Assembly (NCBI RefSeq): GCF_030272895.1
Contig: NZ_JALRNF010000011.1
Location: 1-64,000 of the forward strand
DNA: 64,000 nt
Direction: 5' to 3'
From: Pseudomonas sp. BGr12
GTDB lineage: Bacteria > Pseudomonadota > Gammaproteobacteria > Pseudomonadales > Pseudomonadaceae
A program made the translations under genes and the position numbers. Below the pieces are notes generated by a model. The model ran no database searches. It was not told where the DNA came from and saw only the letters and a list, made by a program, of their open reading frames with translations. Below are positions 37,489 to 45,934 of the stretch, piece by piece. How positions within the stretch are numbered: position 1 is the stretch's first letter; each line of letters starts with the position of its first letter.

Positions 37489-39159
37489 TCAGCCTTTGAG
37501 CAGGCAGATCAGCAGGATCAGGTTGAGCAGCAGGGACAGCAGCGCCAGGCCGCGCCAGACTTTCAGCGGTTCACGTTCGAGCAAGGGGCGCGGGCGTACG
37601 CTCAGGTGCTGGCGTTCGCCCTGTTCGAGCAGCAACAGCCATTGCTCGGCGGTTTCAAAGCGTTGTTGCGGGTCGCTGACCAGCGCCAGGCCCAGGTTGT
37701 GCTCCAGCCACTCGGGCAAGTCCGGGCGATAGCGCGCGGCACTGGCGGCCTGGTTGAAGCGGGGGCGTTGGAAGGCTTCGATTTCGCCGTAGGGGTAGTG
37801 TCCGGTCAGCAGGTAGAACAGCGTCACACCGACGCTGTAGAGGTCTTGCTGGGGGCTGGGCGGCGTACCCTCGAAGGCTTCCGGGGCGATGAACGACGGG
37901 GTGCCCGGCAGTTCGTGGGCGCGGTCTTCGGACAGGCCGGGGCAGAAGGCCAGGCCGAAATCCAGCAGGCGCAACTGGCCATCATCGCCCAGGTGCAGGT
38001 TCTCGGGCTTGATATCGCGGTGCAGGATATTGCGCCGGTGCAACAGGCCCACCGCCTGCAGCAGTTGCTGGGCGAGCGATTGCCACTGTGCGAGCGGCAA
38101 GGGCCCGCTTTCGGCAAACACTTGCGCCAGGGTTTTGCCGGGGTATTCGCGCATCACGTAGTACAGGTGCTGGCGCTGGCTGACCGGGTGTACTTCGGGG
38201 AAGTAGCGCCCGGCCACCCGGCGCAAGAACCATTCTTCGAGCAGCAAACCCTGCAAGGCGCCGGGTTCGTCCTTGCGTTCAACGGGCAGGGTTTTCAACA
38301 GCCAGGCCTGTTGCTGGTTGTCGCGCACGCGATACAGCAGCGATTGCCGGCTGTGGCCCAGCTGTTGCTCCAGCGTCCAGCCATCGAGCAGTTGGCCGCT
38401 GCGCAAGGGTGGGGGCAGCGGCCATTGCTGCAGTTGCGCCAGGGAGTCGCCAAGGTTGCTGGCGCCCAGCCGGTCGACCCTGACCAGCAGGGCGCTGGCG
38501 TTGTCCTGGCTGCCGCTGTGATGGGCGGAGCTGACCAGGGTCTGGGCGGCGTCCTGCAGGTCGATCTGTTCACGCAGCACGGCCCTGATCTGCGTCTCGC
38601 TGAGGCTGGCCCAGACGCCATCGCTGAGCAGGACGAAACATTCGCCTGCGTGCAGCTCGCCCTCCAGGTAGTCGACCTGCAGATGTTGATCCAGGCCCAG
38701 GGCGCGCTTGAGCACGTGCTGCATGCCCGGTTGGTCCCAGACATGGTCCTCGCTGATGCGTTGCAGCTGACCGGCAGCCCAGCGATAGATCCGGCAGTCG
38801 CCGACATGTGCCAGGGTGAAGCGGCGGCCACGCAGCACCAGGGCGCTGAGGGTGGTCAGCAGCGGCTGGCCGCCGCCGTTGGCGCGCAGCCAGCGGTTTT
38901 GTGCCAGCAGCAGCCGGTCCAGGGCCTGGGCCACGCCCCAGGTCGCGGGGGTGGCGTAGTAGTCCAGGGCCAGGGCCTGCAGGCTGGCCCGCGCCGCCAG
39001 CCCGCCATCGGCGCAGTGGCTGACGCCGTCGGCGAGGGCGAACAGATAGCCTTTGCTGGCGGCCAGCTCGGCATTGGGCGTGACCAGGCGCAGGGCGTCC
39101 TGGTTCTCGTCCCGGGGGCCGGTGGCGCTGGCCTGGGCGAAGCTCAGTTGCAGGCTCAT
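37489..39159 (-). CDS. Fused PP2C phosphatase / Ser-Thr kinase
   Basis: The 556-residue membrane-anchored protein begins with a PP2C domain (about 1-235; metal sites in DENQDA and FALADGVSH, then LLSDGVWASLSE). A Hanks-type kinase domain follows (about 260-520) with catalytic loop LHRDIKPENL near 380, DFG in LLDFGLAF and APE in IAPEAFEG. A single span lies at the C-terminus (LALLSLLLNLILLICLL). Homologues sit in nitrate-assimilation operons, but their targets are unknown to me. Both activities appear intact. Confidence 0.9.
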   Translation of the reverse strand: MSLQLSFAQASATGPRDENQDALRLVTPNAELAASKGYLFALADGVSHCADGGLAARASLQALALDYYATPATWGVAQALDRLLLAQNRWLRANGGGQPLLTTLSALVLRGRRFTLAHVGDCRIYRWAAGQLQRISEDHVWDQPGMQHVLKRALGLDQHLQVDYLEGELHAGECFVLLSDGVWASLSETQIRAVLREQIDLQDAAQTLVSSAHHSGSQDNASALLVRVDRLGASNLGDSLAQLQQWPLPPPLRSGQLLDGWTLEQQLGHSRQSLLYRVRDNQQQAWLLKTLPVERKDEPGALQGLLLEEWFLRRVAGRYFPEVHPVSQRQHLYYVMREYPGKTLAQVFAESGPLPLAQWQSLAQQLLQAVGLLHRRNILHRDIKPENLHLGDDGQLRLLDFGLAFCPGLSEDRAHELPGTPSFIAPEAFEGTPPSPQQDLYSVGVTLFYLLTGHYPYGEIEAFQRPRFNQAASAARYRPDLPEWLEHNLGLALVSDPQQRFETAEQWLLLLEQGERQHLSVRPRPLLEREPLKVWRGLALLSLLLNLILLICLLKG

Positions 39160-39168
39160 GGCGATGCC

Positions 39169-40380
39169 TCAGACGCGCGCCGCGGTCACGGCGGCCGAGC
39201 CCCAGGTGGTGCGCCAGCGTTGCTTGACGCCATGCAGGCCGAACCAGGCCAGTACCCCCAGGCTGGCGAACAGCCAGAGGCCCAACTGGTAGTCGCCACT
39301 GTGCTGCTTGATCGCCCCCAGGCCTGCGGCCAGGAGGAAGCCGCCGATACCACCGGCCATGCCGATCAGGCCGGTCATTACCCCGATTTCCTGGCGAAAG
39401 CGCTGTGGCACCAACTGGAACACCGCGCCGTTGCCAGCCCCAAGGCCGAGCATGGCGCTGACGAACAGGGCCAGTGCCGCCATCGAACTGGGCAGGTTGA
39501 AGCCGACTGCGGCAATGCACACCGCCGCGACGGTGTACATCGCCAGCAAGGTGCGGATGCCGCCGAAGCGATCCGCCAGGGCGCCGCCCAGGGGGCGCAT
39601 CAGGCTGCCGGCGAAGACGCAGGCGGCGGTGTAGTAGCCGGCGGTCACCGGGCTCAGGCCGTACTGGTCGTTGAAGTAGCCGGGCAGGGCGCTGGCCAGG
39701 CCGATGAAGCCGCCAAAGGTGACACTGTAGAAGAACATGAACCACCAGCTGTCGCGGTCACCCAGGGCCTTGAGGTAATCGGCCATGGCCTTGGGCTTGG
39801 GCCGCTGGGGGGCGTTGCGCGCGAGCAGGGCGAACAGGGCCAGGGTCAGCAGCAGCGGAATCACGGCAAGGCCGAACACGTTGTTCCAGCCGAAGCTGGC
39901 CGCGAGCACCGGCGCCAGCAAGGCGGCGAACACCGTGCCGGAGTTGCCGGCGCCGGCGATGCCCATGGCCTTGCCCTGGTGCTGGGCCGGGTACCACTGC
40001 GAGGCCAGCGGCAGGGACACGGCAAAGGAAGCACCGGCGACGCCGAGGAACACGCCCAGCAACAGGGCCTGCTCATAGCTGTGCACGCCCAGGTGCCAGG
40101 CACACGACAGCGCGACGATGACGATCACCTGGCCGATCAGCCCGGCGGCTTTCGGCGACAGGCGATCGACCAGCACGCCCATGACAAAGCGCAGGATGGC
40201 CCCGGCCAGGATCGGCGTAGCCACCATCAGGCCGCGTTGCTGGGTGGTCAGTTGCAGGTCGGTGGCGATCTGCACCGCCAGCGGGCCGAGCAGGTACCAG
40301 ACCATGAAGCTCAGGTCGAAATACAGAAAGGCGGCGAACAGCGTGGGGACATGCCCGGACTTCCAGAAACTCGTATTCAT
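39169..40380 (-). CDS. nasA: Nitrate/nitrite MFS transporter NasA
   Basis: The 403-residue transporter has twelve spans and NarK/NasA features: FLYFDLSFMVWYLLGPL in the first helix, then the nitrate signature GAGNSGTVFAALLAP in helix 5 and GLGAGNGAVFQLVPQ in helix 11. It imports nitrate. It lies 9 bases before the kinase gene and is preceded by an attenuator-like leader. Confidence 0.92.
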   Translation of the reverse strand: MNTSFWKSGHVPTLFAAFLYFDLSFMVWYLLGPLAVQIATDLQLTTQQRGLMVATPILAGAILRFVMGVLVDRLSPKAAGLIGQVIVIVALSCAWHLGVHSYEQALLLGVFLGVAGASFAVSLPLASQWYPAQHQGKAMGIAGAGNSGTVFAALLAPVLAASFGWNNVFGLAVIPLLLTLALFALLARNAPQRPKPKAMADYLKALGDRDSWWFMFFYSVTFGGFIGLASALPGYFNDQYGLSPVTAGYYTAACVFAGSLMRPLGGALADRFGGIRTLLAMYTVAAVCIAAVGFNLPSSMAALALFVSAMLGLGAGNGAVFQLVPQRFRQEIGVMTGLIGMAGGIGGFLLAAGLGAIKQHSGDYQLGLWLFASLGVLAWFGLHGVKQRWRTTWGSAAVTAARV

Positions 40381-40410
40381 CGAACACCTCGTTGAACAGG
40401 GGCTGAAACG

Positions 40411-40463
40411 AAAAAGACGTCGCCACCCGACCCGCGTGTGCGAGTGGGGGTGCGACGTCTTTG
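40411..40463 (-). promoter_or_regulatory. Attenuator-like hairpin in nasA leader
   Basis: On the minus strand AAAGACGTCGCACCC pairs with GGGTGGCGACGTCTTT (one extra base in one arm) and is followed by TTTCG, giving a terminator in the 150-base nasT-nasA gap. NasT-type ANTAR proteins are known to act as antiterminators at such leaders. It may also simply end the nasST message. I could not identify a clear pair of hexaloop ANTAR hairpins upstream, although a small CAAC-GTTG stem lies near 40475. Confidence 0.7.
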
Positions 40464-40530
40464 TCGTGAAGGGGCAACCGCCGTTGGCTACCGGTAGAAA
40501 AGATTTAGCAAGAGCCGGGCCAGAGTCGTC

Positions 40531-41106
40531 TCAGCCCAGCAAGTCACTCATGGCGATGATCTGTTCGGCCACCTGGATGAGCTTCTGTTGCTTGCTCATG
40601 GCCTGGCGGCGCATCAGGGTGTAGGCCTGCTCTTCGTTGCAGTCCTTCATTTTCATCAGCAGGCCCTTGGCCAGTTCGATGCGCTTGCGCTCGGCCAGTT
40701 GCTGGTCGCGGGCCTGTAGCTGGGCCTTGAGCGCCTGATCGCTTTCGAAGCGGGCCATGGCCACATCGAGGATCGGCTGCAGCCTGGCGGCATGGATGCC
40801 TTCGACGATATAGGCGCTGACCCCGGCCTGGATCGCCTGGCGCATCACCCCGGGATCGTGTTCGTCGGTGAACATGACGATGGGGCGTGGCCGGTCGCGG
40901 CTGACCAGCACCACTTGTTCCATGACATCACGGCCCGGTGACTCGGTATCGATCAGTACTACGTCCGGACGCACCGTTTCGACGCGTGCCGGCAGGTCGA
41001 TGGTCAGCCCGGACTCTTCGATGACCTCGAAACCGGCCTCGACCAGTGCGGCCTTCAGGCGCCCGACTTTCTTCGCGGTGTCATCGATCAGCAGGATTCG
41101 CAGCAT
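40531..41106 (-). CDS. nasT: NasT, ANTAR-domain antiterminator
   Basis: The 191-residue regulator has a receiver-like domain (LLIDDTAKK start, aspartate in VVLIDTESPG near residue 53) and a C-terminal ANTAR RNA-binding domain (RKRIELAKGLLMKMKDCNEE, then AYTLMRRQAMS). In nitrate-replete cells NasT is freed from NasS and lets transcription pass the leader terminator of nitrate genes. It follows nasS by 15 bases. Confidence 0.93.
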   Translation of the reverse strand: MLRILLIDDTAKKVGRLKAALVEAGFEVIEESGLTIDLPARVETVRPDVVLIDTESPGRDVMEQVVLVSRDRPRPIVMFTDEHDPGVMRQAIQAGVSAYIVEGIHAARLQPILDVAMARFESDQALKAQLQARDQQLAERKRIELAKGLLMKMKDCNEEQAYTLMRRQAMSKQQKLIQVAEQIIAMSDLLG

Positions 41107-41121
41107 TGTGGCGTCTCCTTG

Positions 41122-42327
41122 TCAGCGGCGGGCGAGGGCGGCGGGCGTTTCGGCCAGCGCGTGCAGGGCAAAGCTGCGGGCATAGGCGACCGGATCGCTG
41201 CCGTCCCACCAAGTGCCGTCGATCAGCTGGCTGCGGCGCAGGTTGGCGTCGTCGCACGCTATACCGAGCGCGCTGGCGGCATCCCGGTACAGCGCCAGTT
41301 GCTGGACCTGGCGGGCTACCGCGAGGTAGTCGGGGTCTTCGCGCAGCAGGCCCCAGCGGCGGAACTGGGTCATGAACCACATGCCATCGGACAGGTAAGG
41401 CAGGTTGGCACGGCCCTGGTCATGCAGGCGCAAGGCGTGGGGGTCGTGCCAGTGATTGCCGAGACCGTCATGGTAGTCGCCGAGCAAGCGTGGCTCGATG
41501 CTGCTCAGCGGCGCGTCCAGATAGGCTTTGCCACTGAGTAGTTGCGCGGTGCTGCGGCGGTTCTCCGGGCTTTGCTCGATGAACCGGCTGGCCGCCAGGA
41601 TTGCCTTGACCAGGGCCCGGGCGGTGTTGGGGTACTGCTCGACAAAGGCGCGGGTGCAGCCCAGGACCTTCTCTGGGTGGTCCGGCCAGATCGACTGGCT
41701 GGTGGCCAGGGTGAAACCCTGGCCCTGGTCGACGGCGCTCGCCGACCAGGGTTCGCCGACACAGAAGCCATCGATGCGCCCGGCCTGCAGGTGGGCAAGC
41801 ATCTGCGCGGGCGGCACCACCACGCTGTTGACGTCATGCAGGGGGTGGATGCCCTGGCTGGCCAGCCAGTAATACAGCCACATGGCGTGGGTGCCTGTGG
41901 GAAAGGTCTGAGCAAAGGTCAGTTTTGACCTGCTTTGGTGCACGAAACGCTCCAGCGCCTCGGGACTGGTCACGCCCTGGTACTGCAATGCCGCCGACAG
42001 GTTAAGGCCCTGGCCGTTCTGGTTCAGGCCCATCAGCACTGCCATGTCAGTAGCGCCAGCGCCGCCGATGCCCAGTTGCAGCGCGTAGATCAGGCCATAC
42101 AGGCTGTGGGCGGCGTCCAGTTCGCCACTCAACAGTTTGTCGCGCAGGCCGGCCCAGGAACTCTGGCGCTGCAGGTTCAGGCTCAGGCCGTAGGGTTGGG
42201 CAAAACCCTGGGTGGCGGCGACCACCAGTGGTGCGCAATCGGTAAGGGCCATGAAGCCCAGCGTGAGCAGCGGCTTTTCCGGTGCGTCGCTGCCATGGAC
42301 CCAAGCCAGCGGATCGGCGCTCGGCAT
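41122..42327 (-). CDS. nasS: NasS, nitrate sensor (NrtA-like binding protein)
   Basis: The protein resembles periplasmic nitrate-binding proteins but has no signal peptide, as expected for cytoplasmic NasS, which holds NasT inactive until nitrate binds. Family segments include LGFMALTDCAPLVVA, KLLSGELDAAHSLYGLIYAL and CVGEPWSA. ATG 42327 (401 residues) has GGAG ten bases upstream; an in-frame ATG at 42387 would add 20 residues. It is divergent from the T3SS island. Confidence 0.9.
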   Translation of the reverse strand: MPSADPLAWVHGSDAPEKPLLTLGFMALTDCAPLVVAATQGFAQPYGLSLNLQRQSSWAGLRDKLLSGELDAAHSLYGLIYALQLGIGGAGATDMAVLMGLNQNGQGLNLSAALQYQGVTSPEALERFVHQSRSKLTFAQTFPTGTHAMWLYYWLASQGIHPLHDVNSVVVPPAQMLAHLQAGRIDGFCVGEPWSASAVDQGQGFTLATSQSIWPDHPEKVLGCTRAFVEQYPNTARALVKAILAASRFIEQSPENRRSTAQLLSGKAYLDAPLSSIEPRLLGDYHDGLGNHWHDPHALRLHDQGRANLPYLSDGMWFMTQFRRWGLLREDPDYLAVARQVQQLALYRDAASALGIACDDANLRRSQLIDGTWWDGSDPVAYARSFALHALAETPAALARR

Positions 42328-42467
42328 CTGTGAGGTTCTCCTGCGGGTGTGTGCGGGTACTGGAGCAAGGCTTGTGCCAGCGCTCATCAGTTTTCCATCA
42401 GGATTGCCGGGCAGGGTTGCTGCACGCTGGCCGCCTTTCCATTAGCCGACGCCCCAAGGAGGCCCTG

Positions 42468-43193
42468 GTGTCTCACCAGCTCCCCGACACTACACCGACC
42501 GAGTACCTTGCCGACGGGGTCTGGCATGTGACGGTTGGCAGTCGCCCGGCGCACGGGCGGCAGCTTGCAGCCTGGCTGAGCCTGCCGGCAGGTTGGCAAG
42601 GATTGCTGGCGATCACCGACCATCGTCAATTGAGGCGAATGCCGACGAATCTTCGTGCCGTTCGTTGCCCGTCACTGGTCAGGTTGCAGGTGTTCATTGA
42701 CCAGGGCTGCGATGTGCCCAGGGAGCAGGGTGCCTGTCTCCCGGCGGCCTGCCTGGCGGTGCCGTTCGCCATGGCCTGTGATACGCAACTGCTGGAGCCC
42801 TGGTACATCCACCAGGCGCTGGGCGCCAGTGCCGACTACGAGCGGTTTGCCGTTGCCTTGCGCAGCAGCGAGGAATACTGGCTGGTCCATTACCTGCTCG
42901 AACAGGGTGGCCGGCAGGACAGCCTGCAAATGCTGGCGCGACGCTATGGGGTGTCGGTTTCGCATTTTCGCAGGCTCTGCCGTCAGGCGCTGGGCGGCGC
43001 GACCAAGCCGGCCCTGCGCGACTGGCGGGTGGCGCGGGCGCTACTGGAGGCCATCGGTGAAGGGCACTCCTTGACCGAGGTCGCACAAAACCAGGGTTAT
43101 TGTTCTTCCTCGCACTTCTCGCGGGATGTGCGCGAACTCTTGGGTGTGGCGCCAAGCCAGCTGGGCAATATTGTCGGAGTCATGGGCTCATGA
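42468..43193 (+). CDS. InvF-like AraC-family T3SS regulator
   Basis: The 241-residue protein has an unrecognised N-terminal part and a C-terminal AraC DNA-binding domain with both helix-turn-helix units (LARRYGVSVSHFRRLCRQ and LTEVAQNQGYCSSSHFSRD). A GTG start at 42468 is used because AAGGAGG lies five bases before it. Its place directly before sctC, with an ATGA overlap, is that of invF in SPI-1. InvF with the chaperone SicA activates the sicA-sip operon in Salmonella; the same is inferred here. Confidence 0.85.
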   Translation: MSHQLPDTTPTEYLADGVWHVTVGSRPAHGRQLAAWLSLPAGWQGLLAITDHRQLRRMPTNLRAVRCPSLVRLQVFIDQGCDVPREQGACLPAACLAVPFAMACDTQLLEPWYIHQALGASADYERFAVALRSSEEYWLVHYLLEQGGRQDSLQMLARRYGVSVSHFRRLCRQALGGATKPALRDWRVARALLEAIGEGHSLTEVAQNQGYCSSSHFSRDVRELLGVAPSQLGNIVGVMGS

Positions 43194-44833
43194 TCGGCCT
43201 GGGGAAGCCCTTTGATCTGCGCAGGCTGATCTGCTGGTGCACCGTGTTGCTCTGCCTGTCGTATAGCGCCACGTCTGTGGCCGACAGCTACCGGGCGAGG
43301 GAAGAGAGCCTGCGCAGCTTTTTCGTGGCGCTGTCCGAGCCCCTGGGCAAGCCGATCATCGTCAGCAAGATGGCCGCCGGCAAGCGTATTTCCGGTGACT
43401 TTGCCATGACCTCGGCGCAGCAGGTGTTCGATCGGGTGGTACGGCAAATGGGCCTGATCTGGTACAGCGACGGCCAGGCGATCTATCTCTACGACAGTGC
43501 CGAACTCAAGAGCGCCGTGGTCTCGCTGCAGAACACCAGCGTCGACGGCCTGCGGGCGGTGCTGCGGCGCTCCGGCCTGCTTGACGCACGCTACCCGTTA
43601 CGGGGCGATGGCCGGCGCACCTTCTATGTGTCCGGGCCGCCGATGTATGTCGATCTGGTGCAGCGCCTGGCCGCCATGGTCGATCAGGAACCGTCGCAGA
43701 TCATGCTGGGCCGCCAGAAGGTCGGGGTCATTCGTCTGCTCAATACCTTCGTTGGAGACCGACGCTATGACCTGCGCGATCAGACCGTCAACATCCCAGG
43801 TATCGCCAGCGTTATCGAGGCGCTGCTGCAAGGCGAAAAAGCCCGGGTCGATCTGCGTAGCGAGCCGGGCCCGGACGATGCGGCGTCGGGAATACGGGTT
43901 TCGACCCTGGGCGACCACCTGATCGAAGACGCCTGGGAGGGCACACACCTGGCGCCGGAGCAGATGGCGGCGGCCAACATTCGAGTGATCGCCTATCCGG
44001 ACACCAACAGCCTGCTGGTCAAGGGCCTGCCCGAGCAAGTGCGCTTTATCGAGAACCTGGTCGAGGCGCTGGATACGCCCAAGCGTCATGTCGAGCTGTC
44101 GCTGTGGATCGTCGACCTGCAGAAAGAGGCGCTGGAGCACCTGGGCATCGACTGGCAGGGCCAGGTCAACATTGGCAGCCAGTTTTCCATTGCGCTCAAT
44201 GGTGGCTCGGCCACCACCCTCGATGGCTTGTCGTTCATCGCCCGGGTGTCGGCACTGTCTCGCAGCGACCTGGCCAATGTGGTGGCGCGGCCCGTGATCC
44301 TCACCCAGGAAAACGTTCCGGCGATTTTCGACAATAACCGCACCTTCTATGCGCCTTTGGTTGGCGAACGCAGCGTCGATCTGCAGCACGTCACCTATGG
44401 CACCCTGGTCAGCGTCTTGCCACGTTTTGCCCTGGGCGATGAAATCGAGATGTCGCTCAACATCGAAGACGGCAACGAGGTTGAGCCACGCAGCAGCGAG
44501 CATCCCTCGATATTGCCGACGGTCGGTCGCACCCGCATCAGCACGGTTGCCCGGGTCCCGCAGGGCAAGAGCCTGCTGGTCGGTGGCTTCAGCCGTGATG
44601 AGAGCGCCGAGCAGATCCGCAGGATCCCGGGGCTCGGTGCCTTGCCCTGGATCGGCCGCTTGTTCAGCTACCGGCAGGAGCGCTCGTCCAATACGGTGCG
44701 GGTGTTTCTCATCCAGCCGCGGGAAATCGGCGAACCCCTGGCCTTCGATCCGCAGAGCCTGAAGCAGGAACGCTTTGACGCCGAACAGCACGAACGCCTG
44801 CGCAAGGCCTTCATGCGTGCGGTGTCGCTGTGA
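43190..44833 (+). CDS. sctC: T3SS outer-membrane secretin SctC (InvG/MxiD type)
   Basis: The 547-residue secretin forms the outer-membrane ring of the injectisome. It has a signal peptide (LICWCTVLLCLSYSATSVA, cleavage before DSYRA), N-terminal ring domains (FFVALSEPLGKPIIVSKMAA; AVVSLQNTSVDGLRAVLRRS) and a C-terminal secretin domain (VPQGKSLLVGGFSRDE; IPGLGALPWIGRLFSYR). Length compares with 562 for InvG. The ATG overlaps the upstream stop. No pilotin gene (InvH/MxiM) is seen in the window. Confidence 0.95.
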   Translation: MIGLGKPFDLRRLICWCTVLLCLSYSATSVADSYRAREESLRSFFVALSEPLGKPIIVSKMAAGKRISGDFAMTSAQQVFDRVVRQMGLIWYSDGQAIYLYDSAELKSAVVSLQNTSVDGLRAVLRRSGLLDARYPLRGDGRRTFYVSGPPMYVDLVQRLAAMVDQEPSQIMLGRQKVGVIRLLNTFVGDRRYDLRDQTVNIPGIASVIEALLQGEKARVDLRSEPGPDDAASGIRVSTLGDHLIEDAWEGTHLAPEQMAAANIRVIAYPDTNSLLVKGLPEQVRFIENLVEALDTPKRHVELSLWIVDLQKEALEHLGIDWQGQVNIGSQFSIALNGGSATTLDGLSFIARVSALSRSDLANVVARPVILTQENVPAIFDNNRTFYAPLVGERSVDLQHVTYGTLVSVLPRFALGDEIEMSLNIEDGNEVEPRSSEHPSILPTVGRTRISTVARVPQGKSLLVGGFSRDESAEQIRRIPGLGALPWIGRLFSYRQERSSNTVRVFLIQPREIGEPLAFDPQSLKQERFDAEQHERLRKAFMRAVSL

Positions 44834-45930
44834 TTCCCGGGGGCGTCAGCCTGGGTGGGCGCGCCGCACAGGCACGCCTGAGCCGCGAACTGGCGGCTGA
44901 AAGCCAGGCGCCGGCGATTGACAACCCGGAAGACAGCCAGGACCCGGGCAGCAACCTGTTGCAGCATGCCGTACAGAGCAGCGACGATATGGCCCAGGTC
45001 ATGGCGCAGTTTCGCCGTCGCCAGTTCGAGCTCAAGAGCGAGTCGGCCAGCGATCTGTTCGAGCGCGTCCTCGAAGACGACGCCCCGCCCAAGGCCCGTC
45101 AGCTCCTGGCCCTGGCAGCGGACCGACGATTGCCGCTGATGATGCTGTTGCAAGAGGCGTCGCAGTTGTTTGCCGATGACAGCGATCTGGCATTGATCCT
45201 CAGCCTGTTGTTGCGTCAACGCGACCTGCACAGTGAAACCCGCAAGCGCCTGCTGCAGCTTGAGCAGTCACTGCGCGAACGTGCCTGTCCCAAACGCCTG
45301 CACGCCGGCATCAACACCGCGCTCAAGGCCAGGCTGTATGGTCAGCGCATGGCCGTGCGCGCCAGCGCGTTGCGCGAGCACTACCGCGACTTCCTCGAAT
45401 CCGAGGTCGACGCTGTCGAGCACTACGAACAGTGGATCGCGCTGTATGGTCCCGAGCACCGTCACAGCGTGCTGAGTTTTCTCGAAGAGAGCCTGCTCAC
45501 CGACATCCAGGGCCAGGATCCCAGTTGCAGCCTGCATGAATTCGGTCCGTTGCTGATCCTGCTTGGGCAACTGAAACGGTTGCGTTCGGCCGACCGCTCG
45601 TTCGTTGGCCCTCTGGTCGGGCGATTCGATGTCAGTGAACTGGAGGGGCTGGTGCTGATGCTTGGGGTACTGCGTCATCCCCACGCACTGGACGAGCTCT
45701 TGCAGCAGGCGGTCGGCCCGATCCTGCTGCAGGTCGATGCCCGGGGGCGTGCCAGCCTGCTGCAGCGCTTGCGCCAGGCCTGCCTGGCGCTGCCGGAACA
45801 GCTGTTCGCCGAGGATCATGCGCTGCTGTACCTGGCAGAGCGTTTCAACCAGTTGGCCGACAGCAGTTTCGCCGCGGAGGTGCTGTTGCAGCGTCGCCAG
45901 AGCGGCCTGCACCAGGCGCAACGAGGATGA
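44830..45930 (+). CDS. sctW: T3SS gatekeeper SctW (InvE/MxiC type)
   Basis: The 366-residue helical protein (InvE has 372) sits between sctC and sctV, as in SPI-1. SctW keeps effectors from leaving before the translocators are in place. The segment FRRRQFELKSESASDLFERV and the helical repeats after it fit the YopN/MxiC fold. The start is GTG at 44830, overlapping the sctC TGA (GTGA). Confidence 0.9.
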   Translation: MIPGGVSLGGRAAQARLSRELAAESQAPAIDNPEDSQDPGSNLLQHAVQSSDDMAQVMAQFRRRQFELKSESASDLFERVLEDDAPPKARQLLALAADRRLPLMMLLQEASQLFADDSDLALILSLLLRQRDLHSETRKRLLQLEQSLRERACPKRLHAGINTALKARLYGQRMAVRASALREHYRDFLESEVDAVEHYEQWIALYGPEHRHSVLSFLEESLLTDIQGQDPSCSLHEFGPLLILLGQLKRLRSADRSFVGPLVGRFDVSELEGLVLMLGVLRHPHALDELLQQAVGPILLQVDARGRASLLQRLRQACLALPEQLFAEDHALLYLAERFNQLADSSFAAEVLLQRRQSGLHQAQRG

Positions 45931-45934
45931 TGCC

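Noticed and set aside
37264-40395. 1043-codon open frame opposite cobA, the kinase and nasA
   Set aside because: It crosses three well-supported genes in antisense and shows only Gln/Ala/Gly-rich sequence.
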